NCBI GenBank assembly: GCA_900550735.1
Contig: URTD01000018.1
Span: 1-19,792, forward strand
Length of the DNA: 19,792 nt
Reading direction: 5' to 3'
Source: an uncultured Collinsella sp.
GTDB taxonomy: Bacteria; Actinomycetota; Coriobacteriia; Coriobacteriales; Coriobacteriaceae
The position numbers and the translations under genes were made by a program. Shown here piece by piece: positions 5,575-12,833 of the stretch; position 1 is the first letter of the stretch; every line of letters starts with the position of its first letter. Below the pieces are notes generated by a model that was not told the DNA's origin, ran no database searches, and worked only from the letters and a program-made list of their open reading frames with translations.

Positions 5575-7023
5575 ATGGCTGTCGATAACAAGAAGATTGC
5601 CGAGGACGTGCTCGCTGCCGTCGGCGGCGCCTCCAATGTGACGAACGCGACGCACTGCATGACCCGCTTGCGTCTGAACCTCAAAGATCAGTCCATTCCC
5701 AATGATAATGAAGTTAAGAAGATCAAGGGTGTGCTGGGCGCACAGTGGTCTGGCGGCCAGTATCAGGTCATCATTGGCCAGAACGTGCCGAAGGTCTATG
5801 ACGCCGCCATTGCGCTGGGCGTCAAGGGCGAAGGCTCCATTGACGAGAACCTCGATGACGGCACCAAGGAGCCACTGACGGTCAAGACTGCGGGCAAGAA
5901 GGCCCTTAACTACCTGTCCAAGACAATGTGCATGACGATCCCCATTATCATGGGCGCCGCCATGTTCCGCACACTTGCCGTACTTTGCGGCGACGGCATG
6001 CTCGGTATCTGGTCTGCCGATTCTGACATCTACAACTTCTTCTACAACTGGATTTACAACGCCGGCTATTATTTCCTCCCTGTCTATCTGGGTTGGGCTG
6101 CCGCAAAGCAGCTCGGCTGCAGCCAGCCGCTCGGCATGATGCTCGGCGGCGTGCTCATTGCCCCCGAGTTCATGACGTTGGTCAACGCCGCTGCGGATTC
6201 TGGTGCTACGACCACGATGGTTTACGGCGTGCTCCCGGCTCAGCTGAACAACTATTCTGCGACCGTGCTCCCCATGCTGCTGTCTATGCCGGTGCTGATG
6301 GTCGTCGAGAAGTTCATGAAGAAGATCATCCCCGACATGCTCTCCACGGTGTTTGTGCCCGTGTGCACCATGGCTGTGATGACCCCCGTTTCCCTGTGCG
6401 CCCTAGCTCCGATTGGTTCCATTCTGGGCGACCTGGTCGGCAACTTTATGTTCGGCCTCGGAAACGCTGGCGGCATCGTCACAATCCTCTCCCTCGTCGC
6501 CATTGCCGCGCTTTGGGAGTTCCTGGTTATGACCGGTATGCACCAGGTTCTGATTGCCCTCGGCATTGTGCAGGTGCTCACCTCAGGGTCTGACTCCTGC
6601 GTTATGGTCGCGGGTGCTATCGCTCAGTTCGCCACGTGGGGCATGGCCTTCGGTGCCTTCCTGCGCCTTAAGGAGGTCGACGAAAAGGGCGCTATGCTTG
6701 GTTTCTCGCTCTCCGGCATTGTCGGTGGCGTGACGGAGCCCGCGCTGTATGGCTGCGGCTTTAAGTATACTCGCTGCCTGGGTGCCATGGTCGCGGGCGG
6801 CGCTATCGGCGGCCTGATCGCGGCTCTCACTAATGTGACCACGTATGTTTTGGGCGCAACTAATATCCTTGGTATTACAGGTTATGTTGCAGGCGGAACT
6901 GCTAATCTCGTATGGGGCTGCGTTGCATCGGGCACTGCATTTGTTGCCGCCGCTGCCATCGCCTACTTCTTTGGCTTTACCAAGGAGCAGCTCGACGAAG
7001 ACGCTGCTGCCGCCAAAGCCTAA
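5575..7023 (+). CDS. PTS transporter EIIBC, glucose/beta-glucoside superfamily
   Basis: A 482-residue membrane permease that imports and phosphorylates a sugar. The EIIB domain (about 1-90) has the phospho-cysteine motif NATHCMTRLRLNL with Cys28. The EIIC domain (about 110-470) is a chain of hydrophobic helices ending with the signature GGVTEPALYG (384-393), which carries the sugar-binding Glu388. The protein stops without an EIIA domain, so phosphate must come from a separate EIIA(Glc)-type protein. The ATG at 5575 has GAAGGGA 6 bases before it; an in-frame TTG at 5554 lacks a ribosome site and is rejected. The gene is controlled by the RAT/terminator upstream. A terminator-like hairpin follows, so the deacetylase gene downstream may be transcribed at a lower level. 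The substrate is unresolved: beta-glucosides are the default for the regulator family, amino sugars are suggested by the neighbour. Confidence 0.92.
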   Translation: MAVDNKKIAEDVLAAVGGASNVTNATHCMTRLRLNLKDQSIPNDNEVKKIKGVLGAQWSGGQYQVIIGQNVPKVYDAAIALGVKGEGSIDENLDDGTKEPLTVKTAGKKALNYLSKTMCMTIPIIMGAAMFRTLAVLCGDGMLGIWSADSDIYNFFYNWIYNAGYYFLPVYLGWAAAKQLGCSQPLGMMLGGVLIAPEFMTLVNAAADSGATTTMVYGVLPAQLNNYSATVLPMLLSMPVLMVVEKFMKKIIPDMLSTVFVPVCTMAVMTPVSLCALAPIGSILGDLVGNFMFGLGNAGGIVTILSLVAIAALWEFLVMTGMHQVLIALGIVQVLTSGSDSCVMVAGAIAQFATWGMAFGAFLRLKEVDEKGAMLGFSLSGIVGGVTEPALYGCGFKYTRCLGAMVAGGAIGGLIAALTNVTTYVLGATNILGITGYVAGGTANLVWGCVASGTAFVAAAAIAYFFGFTKEQLDEDAAAAKA

Positions 7024-7050
7024 AGCATCCGTTCGGTAGGACAATTATCT

Positions 7051-7082
7051 GGGGCACTTGGCTGCGCTTCAAGTGTCCCTTT
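7051..7082 (+). terminator. Terminator-like hairpin between EIIBC and deacetylase genes
   Basis: GGGGCACTT (7051-7059) pairs with AAGTGTCCC (7071-7079) over 9 positions including one G-U, with an 11-base loop and TTT after. It probably lets some transcription through to the deacetylase gene, which starts 19 bases later with no visible promoter of its own. Confidence 0.5.
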
Positions 7083-7100
7083 CCGTAGATGGGGGTCAAT

Positions 7101-7865
7101 ATGAAGCAATTGCTCATTCGTGCCGATGATATCGGTTATTCGTATGCCGTTAACCTGGGGATTGCCCGCAGTATCAATGAGGGCCTGGTGCGCTCGGCGG
7201 GACTTATGCCCAATATGCCCGAGGCCGAGCGTGGCTGGTCGCTCGTGGCGGATGCCGGCATTGCGGTGGGTCAGCATACCAACGTGTGCCTGGGCAAGCC
7301 GTGTGCCGACCCGGCGCTCATTCCGAGCATGCTCAACGAGAATGATGAGTTCCATAGCAGCCGTACCTTCCGCGATCATTTTAAGCGCGGCGAGGAGTTG
7401 ATAGACTTCGACGAGGCCTGCATCGAGATCCGCGCGCAGCATGACCGCTTTGTCGAGATCGTGGGCCGCGAGCCCGATTACTTTGAGGCCCATGCCGTCA
7501 TGAGCAAAAACCTTAACCGAGCGATCTCGGCGGTTGCTCAGGAGCTGGGCCTTAAGGAGCAAAAGGCGAGCTTCGACCCTGCGGCTGTGGTGCATTGCGG
7601 AGATACTGATCTGCGCATGGTGATGCGCTCGATGGAGCCGGGCTACGAGCCCAAAGAGGCAATCATGCAGACGGTTCGCGGGATGGTGGACGGCGAGACG
7701 GTCGTCTTTGTGTGCCATCCGGGTTATCTCGATCGTTTTATCCTGGAGAACAGCTCGCTCACGACCGATCGTACCAAGGAAGTCGATGCACTGATCGACC
7801 CCGAGCTTCGCGCTTGGCTCGAGTCTCAATCCGATCTTCGCCTGATCGACTACCGCGACCTGTAA
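7101..7865 (+). CDS. YdjC/ChbG-family carbohydrate deacetylase
   Basis: A 254-residue protein of the YdjC family, whose member ChbG removes an acetyl group from N,N'-diacetylchitobiose and its 6-phosphate. Visible family landmarks: RADDIGYS with Asp9-Asp10, GQHTNV with His59, FEAHAVMS with His131, and VFVCHPGYLD with His206. The usual DSHHHVH-type segment is reduced to FEAHAVMS, so one customary histidine is missing; activity or substrate may differ. The start at 7101 follows GGGGGT (7091-7096). The neighbouring EIIBC suggests that the deacetylase acts on the phosphorylated product of that transporter in the cytoplasm. E. coli ChbG works with a lactose-type PTS, not this type, so the sugar is probably different. 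No glycosidase is nearby. Confidence 0.85.
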   Translation: MKQLLIRADDIGYSYAVNLGIARSINEGLVRSAGLMPNMPEAERGWSLVADAGIAVGQHTNVCLGKPCADPALIPSMLNENDEFHSSRTFRDHFKRGEELIDFDEACIEIRAQHDRFVEIVGREPDYFEAHAVMSKNLNRAISAVAQELGLKEQKASFDPAAVVHCGDTDLRMVMRSMEPGYEPKEAIMQTVRGMVDGETVVFVCHPGYLDRFILENSSLTTDRTKEVDALIDPELRAWLESQSDLRLIDYRDL

Positions 7866-7875
7866 GGACCCAAGT

Positions 7876-7906
7876 CACCACAAAGGGGACAGTCGCCTTT
7901 GTGGTG
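7876..7906. repeat. REP-like palindrome
   Basis: CACCACAAAGG (7876-7886) pairs perfectly with CCTTTGTGGTG (7896-7906), 11 bp around a 9-base loop, directly before a separate strong terminator. From memory, similar CACAAAGGGGAC palindromes recur between genes in Collinsella-type genomes, but this cannot be verified from one window. Confidence 0.5.
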
Positions 7907-7911
7907 GTTCT

Positions 7912-7946
7912 GGCGCCGTTGCCATTATGGCAGCGGCGCCTTTTTT
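7912..7946 (+). terminator. Strong intrinsic terminator after the deacetylase gene
   Basis: GGCGCCGTTGCC (7912-7923) pairs with GGCAGCGGCGCC (7929-7940), 12 positions with one G-U and a 5-base loop, followed by six T (7941-7946). It closes the PTS unit. Confidence 0.9.
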
Positions 7947-8004
7947 GTCCGTGCGGCGCGGTAGAGTGTAGGCGGTTGAAATTTGCGTCCATCGAGGAGC
8001 TGCT

Positions 8005-9762
8005 ATGAACGAGATCAAGTGCCCGCATTGTGGCGAAGTTTTTAAGGTCGATGCGTCCGGCTATGCGGATATCGTCAAGCAGGTGCGCGATGCCGAGTTC
8101 TCGCGCGACCTGGATGAGCGCGTGAAGGCGGTCCAGCGCGAGGGCGAGCAGGCACTGGAGCTTGAGCGCTCGCGCTCGACGGCTGCTTTGCAAAAGGCAG
8201 AGTCTCAGCGCGACGCTCAGCTTGTCGAGCAGAAGAACGCTGCAGCTCAGCAGCTGGCACAAGAGGTTGCCAAGCGCGACGCTGAGCTTGCCGAGCTGCG
8301 CGCCAAGCTCGAAGGCGCTGCCGCAGAGCGCGAGAGTGCAAGTCAGCGCGCGGCGGTTGAGGCTCGTTCCGATGCTCAAAAGGAGAATGCCGAGCTTCAG
8401 CGCGAGATCGACAATTTACGTGCGCAGTTGGAGCGCAAAGATGATGAAGCCAGGCTTGCCGAGGCGGCGGCACGCAATGCTGCTCAAAACGACCTGTCCG
8501 CGCGCGACGCTCAGATTGCCGAGCTGCAGGCCAGGATCGCCGCGGCGGACAAGGCCCAGGAGATGGCGCTTGCCGCTGCCGCGGCAGAGTCGCAGCGTGA
8601 GCTCGATGCCGCTCGCAGCGAGGCCGAGCGCGCGCTTACTGACTATCGCGCGAAGGTGCAAGAGAAGTTTTCCGCCGCAAAGGCTCAGTCCGAGCAAGAG
8701 GCCGAGGGCCTGCGTGCCCAGCTGCGCGAGCAGGAACTGATGGCAAAAATGAACCTGTCAGAGGCGGTCGCCGCGGCGGAGCGAGAGCGCGATGAGGCAC
8801 GTGCCAAACTGACGAGCGAGCTGGCGGTGCGCGATTCTCGCGAGGAGCAAGCCAAGGCGGCACACGAGCTCGAGCTTGCGCAGGCCAAGCGCGCGAGCGA
8901 TGACCTGATTCGCTACAAGGATGAAGAGATTGAGCGCCTTAAGGACATGAAGGTTCGCCTGTCCACCAAGATGGTGGGCGAGTCGCTCGAGCAGCACTGC
9001 GAGACCGAGTTTAACCGTCTGCGCATGACGGCGTTTCCCAATGCGTACTTCGAGAAAGATAACGATGCATCCGAGGGCACCAAGGGAGACTTCATTTTCC
9101 GTGAGCGCGACGCGAGCGGCAACGAGGTCATTTCGATTATGTTCGAGATGAAAAACGAGAACGACGAGACCGCGACCAAGCATAAAAACGAGGACTTCTT
9201 TAAGAAACTCGATCACGATCGTCGCCAGAAAGGCTGTGAGTACGCGGTGCTCTGCACGCTGCTCGAGCCCGAGAGCGAGCTTTACAACGCGGGAATCGTG
9301 GACGTGAGCTATCGCTACGAGAAGATGTATGTGATCCGCCCGCAGTTCTTCATTCCCATCATTACGCTGCTACGCAATGCCGCCATGGGTTCGCTTCGCT
9401 ATAAGCAGGAGCTGGCGGAGTACAAGCAGCAGAATATCGATGTCACGAACTTCGAAGCCAAGATGGAGAAGTTCAAGAACGATTTCGGCCGCAACTACGA
9501 GATCGCGAGCCGCAAGTTCCAAACGGCAATCGATGAGATCGACAAGACGATTAGCCATCTGCAGAAAACCAAGGAGGCGTTGCTGTCCTCCGAGAACAAT
9601 CTGCGCCTTGCCAACAAGAAAGCCGACGATCTTACCATTCGCAAGCTCACGTGGGGCAACAAGACCATGAAAGCAGCGTTTGACGAGGCGCGCGGGGCCG
9701 CGACAGAGACGAACGATGAGCCAGCCGAGGCGGATTCGTATGAGGTCGAGGATGCCGAGTAG
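8005..9762 (+). CDS. DUF2130 domain protein with long coiled coil
   Basis: A 585-residue protein. The N-terminus has a single Cys6-x2-Cys9 pair (KCPHCGEVF), resembling half a zinc ribbon. About residues 25-320 are a very charged Ala/Glu/Arg/Gln-rich coiled coil. The C-terminal DUF2130 region (about 325-530) begins KMVGESLEQHCETEFNRL, continues with KGDFIF (Asp362) and FEMKNEND (Glu381, Lys383). The order helix-Glu, Asp, Glu-x-Lys is that of PD-(D/E)xK nucleases. A second coiled segment (about 470-540) and an acidic tail follow. The start at 8005 follows GAGGAG. The gene stands alone between two terminators. Function is unknown; a structural or DNA-associated nuclease role is inference. The Ala/Glu-rich region is low complexity, so only the C-terminal domain should be used for homology. 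Confidence 0.85.
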   Translation: MNEIKCPHCGEVFKVDASGYADIVKQVRDAEFSRDLDERVKAVQREGEQALELERSRSTAALQKAESQRDAQLVEQKNAAAQQLAQEVAKRDAELAELRAKLEGAAAERESASQRAAVEARSDAQKENAELQREIDNLRAQLERKDDEARLAEAAARNAAQNDLSARDAQIAELQARIAAADKAQEMALAAAAAESQRELDAARSEAERALTDYRAKVQEKFSAAKAQSEQEAEGLRAQLREQELMAKMNLSEAVAAAERERDEARAKLTSELAVRDSREEQAKAAHELELAQAKRASDDLIRYKDEEIERLKDMKVRLSTKMVGESLEQHCETEFNRLRMTAFPNAYFEKDNDASEGTKGDFIFRERDASGNEVISIMFEMKNENDETATKHKNEDFFKKLDHDRRQKGCEYAVLCTLLEPESELYNAGIVDVSYRYEKMYVIRPQFFIPIITLLRNAAMGSLRYKQELAEYKQQNIDVTNFEAKMEKFKNDFGRNYEIASRKFQTAIDEIDKTISHLQKTKEALLSSENNLRLANKKADDLTIRKLTWGNKTMKAAFDEARGAATETNDEPAEADSYEVEDAE

Positions 9763-9779
9763 GGGATAGCGTATCGCGC

Positions 9780-9825
9780 AAAAAGCGGGGCCGCTGGCGA
9801 TGTTGCCAGCGACCCCGCTTTGTTT
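9780..9825. terminator. Bidirectional terminator between convergent genes
   Basis: AAAAAGCGGGG (9780-9790) and CGCTGGC (9792-9798) pair with GCCAGCG (9805-9811) and CCCCGCTTTGTTT (9813-9825), with one mismatch and a 6-base loop. A-rich left and T-rich right flanks let it work for both the DUF2130 gene and the helicase gene. Confidence 0.88.
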
Positions 9826-9842
9826 CGTCCCATTGCGCCCGG

Positions 9843-12524
9843 CTAGTCCTCGAGCAGGTCCTCGATAAAGCCGACGCGGTAGTTCTTGAAGATGACCTCG
9901 CCGCCGTCTTGCGTGGCGTCCAGATCGACATCGCCCATGATGCCAAAGTCGTGGTCGCCGTCTTCGTCAGCAAAGATCTGGTGCACGTGCCATACGTGCG
10001 TGGTCTTCTCGTCGCTCTCGTCGATGGAAAACATCGCAGCACTGCGGGCATCTCCGTCGGTGAGGATTTCCTCGTGCTGCTCGTGGTAAGCATCGAGCGC
10101 CTTTTGCCAGCGGATTTCGCTCATGCCCCAGTCGTCGTCGAGCTCGCCCAGGTCGCGAACGTGCTCGCGAGCGGCAAGGGTCACGCGGCGGAAGAGTGCG
10201 TTGCGCACCAACAGCGTGCAGCCGCGACGGTCCGCAACGACCTCGTCGATGCCCCGCGGCGGCGCGGCGTCGAGGGCTGCCGGGTTGCCGGCGTTCTCCC
10301 ACTCGTCCACCAGGCTCGAGTCCACCGAGCGCACCACAAAGCCCAGCCACGAGATAATGTCGCGTAGGCGCTCGTCGCGCTTCTCGATGGGCACGGTGCG
10401 GTCGAGTGAACGGTAGGCCTCGGCTAGGTAGCGCAGCAGAATGCCCTCGGAGCGGGCGATGCCGAGCTTTTGAATGTAGCCCTTAAAATCGCTCGCGCCT
10501 TCCAGCATATCGCGCAGGACGCTCTTGGGAGAGAGCTGGTAGTCGTTTGCCCAGGGCACTTCCTGGCAGTACTTGTCAAAGGCGGCGTCGAGCAAATCCT
10601 CGAGCGGCTTTTCGTACGTGACGTCTTGAATGCGCTCCAAGCGCTCCTCATACTCGACGCCGTCAGCCTTCATTTCGGCCATCGCGCGGTCGCGCGCAGC
10701 GCGCTCCTGTGCGCGCAGCACCTGCTTGGGGTCCTCGAGCGTTGCCTCGACCATCGAGATCAGATCCATGGTATAGGTCTCGCTCTCGGGATCGAGCAGC
10801 TCCAACGCGGCAAGCAAGAACGGCGAGAGCGGCTGATCGAGCGCGAAGTCCTCGGGCAGATCGACCGTCAGCGCATAGTCGATGTCCGGTGCGGCGTCAG
10901 CCGGGGCGTCGGGTGCGGGCGGCACCTCGGTGCGAACGACGACGCCGGAATCGATGAGCGTGGCGAAGATTTCGTCGGCGCGAACCTCGAGCTTGGCCTT
11001 TTCTTCGGGGGTCTGCAGGCTCGTCTCGATGAGGTCGTGTACGCGGGCGCGGGCATCGCCGCCCTGCTCGACCACGCTAATCACCATGGAGTGCGTGATG
11101 CGCAGGCGCGGCTTGAGCGTCTCGGGCTGCGTCTCGATCAGGCGCTCAAAGGTCTGCTTGTTCCAGGTGACAAAGCCCTCGGGGGCCTTTTTCTTTTTAA
11201 TCTTACGGAGTTTTTTGGGGTCGTCGCCCGCTTTGGCCATAAGCTTGGCATTTTCGATCTCGTGCTCCGGCGCCTCGGCAATTACCATACCCTCGGTGTC
11301 AAAGCCCGAGCGGCCGGCGCGACCGGCAATCTGATGGAACTCGCGGGCGCGCAGACGACGCATCTTGTAGCCATCGAACTTGGTGAGCGCGGTGAGCACC
11401 ACGGTGTGGATGGGTACGTTGATGCCGACGCCGAGCGTATCGGTGCCGCAGATGACGGGCAGCAGACCCTGCTGCGCCAAGCGCTCGACCAGCAGGCGAT
11501 AGCGCGGCAACATGCCAGCATGGTGCACGCCGACGCCGCATCCAAGCAGGCGCTTGAGAATCTTGCCAAAGGCCGTCGAGAAGCTCGTTCCCTTGGCAGC
11601 TTCCTTAATGGCCTCGCGCTGCTCCTTGCTGGCGATGCCAAAATTGGCGAGCGACTGTGCCGTCGCAAGGGCGGCATCCTGGCTAAAGTGCACGATATAG
11701 AGCGGGGCCTCGCCGCGGCGCATGGCGAGCTCGACCGTGCCCTCGAGGGAGGTCGTCACATAGTCGTAGCTCAGCGGAACGGGACGCGGGGCATCGACAA
11801 CCAAGTCGCAAGCAGCGCCGGTGTGCTCCTCGAGCGAGGCGGCGATCGCGGTGACATCGCCGAGCGTGGCGCTCATGAGCATGAATTGCGTGTGGGGCAG
11901 GGTGAGCAGCGGCACCTGCCAGGCCCAACCGCGGTCGGGGTCGGCAAAGTAGTGAAACTCGTCCATGGCGACGCAGCCCACGTCGGCGTCCTCACCCTCG
12001 CGCAGCGCATCGTTGGCAAGGATTTCGGCCGTGCAGCAGATGACGGGCGCCTTGGTGTTGATATGCGTGTCGCCGGTGATCATGCCGACGTTATCGCGGC
12101 CGAGCACCTGTACCAGATCGAAGAACTTTTCGCTGACCAGGGCCTTGATAGGGGCCGTGTAATAACAGCGTTTGCCCTGTGCCATGCCCATAAAGAGCAT
12201 GCCCAATGCGACGAGCGATTTACCCGATCCGGTCGGTGTTCCCAAAATGACGTGATCTCCGGCGGCTAGGTCCATGAGGGCCTCTTCTTGGTGGTCCCAC
12301 AGCTCAATGCCGCGATCGCTCGTCCATTCAAAGAAGCGTTCGAAGGCTTGATCGGGCGTGAGCCATGGCTCGGGCTCGCTGCCGTCCTCGGGCTCCCACC
12401 AGGTGGGGGAGAGCGCGCCGAGCGAGCCGAACTCTGCCTCGGTTCCTGTGCCGCCCGAGAATGAGCTGGCGGCCCCGGCGCCGGAGACGGTGCTGGCGGC
12501 GGTATCTGTCGTGGTCTGTGCCAT
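9843..12524 (-). CDS. DEAD/DEAH-box (Ski2-like) helicase with DUF3516-type C-terminus
   Basis: An 893-residue ATP-dependent, probably RNA-acting helicase. The first 45 residues are low-complexity Thr/Ser/Gly/Ala. RecA domain 1 holds GTPTGSGKS (95-103, Walker A), TAPIKALVSEK (Ia), MDEFHYF with the DEFH box (188-191) and LMSATLGD (218-220 SAT, motif III). RecA domain 2 has VHHAGMLP, the CGTDTLGVGINVP segment and QIAGRAGRSG near residue 400 (motif VI). The long C-terminal half matches the DUF3516 arrangement of actinobacterial helicases related to Ski2/Mtr4, which act in RNA turnover. The start at 12524 is chosen because the low-complexity MAQTTTD N-terminus is typical and further in-frame sequence would run into the inverted repeat at 12646-12768. 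The upstream sequence AGAGAAAG is a weak ribosome site. It shares a terminator with the DUF2130 gene. Confidence 0.93.
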   Translation of the reverse strand: MAQTTTDTAASTVSGAGAASSFSGGTGTEAEFGSLGALSPTWWEPEDGSEPEPWLTPDQAFERFFEWTSDRGIELWDHQEEALMDLAAGDHVILGTPTGSGKSLVALGMLFMGMAQGKRCYYTAPIKALVSEKFFDLVQVLGRDNVGMITGDTHINTKAPVICCTAEILANDALREGEDADVGCVAMDEFHYFADPDRGWAWQVPLLTLPHTQFMLMSATLGDVTAIAASLEEHTGAACDLVVDAPRPVPLSYDYVTTSLEGTVELAMRRGEAPLYIVHFSQDAALATAQSLANFGIASKEQREAIKEAAKGTSFSTAFGKILKRLLGCGVGVHHAGMLPRYRLLVERLAQQGLLPVICGTDTLGVGINVPIHTVVLTALTKFDGYKMRRLRAREFHQIAGRAGRSGFDTEGMVIAEAPEHEIENAKLMAKAGDDPKKLRKIKKKKAPEGFVTWNKQTFERLIETQPETLKPRLRITHSMVISVVEQGGDARARVHDLIETSLQTPEEKAKLEVRADEIFATLIDSGVVVRTEVPPAPDAPADAAPDIDYALTVDLPEDFALDQPLSPFLLAALELLDPESETYTMDLISMVEATLEDPKQVLRAQERAARDRAMAEMKADGVEYEERLERIQDVTYEKPLEDLLDAAFDKYCQEVPWANDYQLSPKSVLRDMLEGASDFKGYIQKLGIARSEGILLRYLAEAYRSLDRTVPIEKRDERLRDIISWLGFVVRSVDSSLVDEWENAGNPAALDAAPPRGIDEVVADRRGCTLLVRNALFRRVTLAAREHVRDLGELDDDWGMSEIRWQKALDAYHEQHEEILTDGDARSAAMFSIDESDEKTTHVWHVHQIFADEDGDHDFGIMGDVDLDATQDGGEVIFKNYRVGFIEDLLED

Positions 12525-12557
12525 GTGGTTGCTTTCTCTCGCGATTGTCCGCCAACT

Positions 12558-12563
12558 ATTATG
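12558..12563 (-). promoter_or_regulatory. Possible -10 of the helicase promoter
   Basis: On the minus strand CATAAT (12563-12558) is one base off TATAAT, 34 bases before the start codon. No convincing -35 is found at 16-18 bases. Confidence 0.3.
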
Positions 12564-12645
12564 GCGTAGCGGCGGTGCGGGGTGCCAGCGCGCGAGAAAA
12601 TGCAGGAAATGGGCGTTCTGCCCAGCCGTTTGGTGCAGTTGCCAG

Positions 12646-12768
12646 CTAAGTGAGTAGACTTTTTGCAATATCGCGAGCACATGGCTTTTGCGCAAGAGCT
12701 CTACCTGCGGTTTTAGTTTTCGTTATGCGGGTTGTGCTTGGCTATTGCAAAAAAGTCTACTCACTTAG
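12646..12768. repeat. Long inverted repeat, MITE- or cruciform-like element (123 bp)
   Basis: The left arm (12646-12670, beginning CTAAGTGAGTAGACTTTTT) and the right arm (12743-12768, ending AAAGTCTACTCACTTAG) are reverse complements except for one base in a T/A run. Inside, AGCACA (12676-12681) pairs with TGTGCT (12733-12738), and ACCTGC (12703-12708) with GCGGGT (12727-12732), so the whole element can fold into one extended hairpin. It lies between helicase and trmB (both minus strand) and holds no convincing gene. Flanking bases show no clear target duplication. It accounts for much of the 309-base gap 12525-12833; 12769-12833 shows nothing else. Confidence 0.8.
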
Positions 12769-12833
12769 GTTTGAGGGTCGTTCGCTGACGCCTATTTTCA
12801 CTTGTTTGCCGACGCCGCGACCATCAGAAGCCC

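Noticed and set aside
8080..8960. Internal repeats in the DUF2130 gene as DNA repeats
   Set aside because: The periodicity comes from Ala/Glu/Arg codons of the coiled coil, with no exact DNA repeat unit.
10470..12269. A 599-residue open frame on the plus strand across the helicase gene
   Set aside because: It lies antisense to a helicase with all motifs intact, has a composition typical of GC-rich shadow frames, and has no recognisable domain.
12525..12695. Upstream in-frame extension of the helicase by 57 residues
   Set aside because: The extension would be translated from within the left arm of the repeat and has no ribosome site there. The MAQTTTD start is more plausible.
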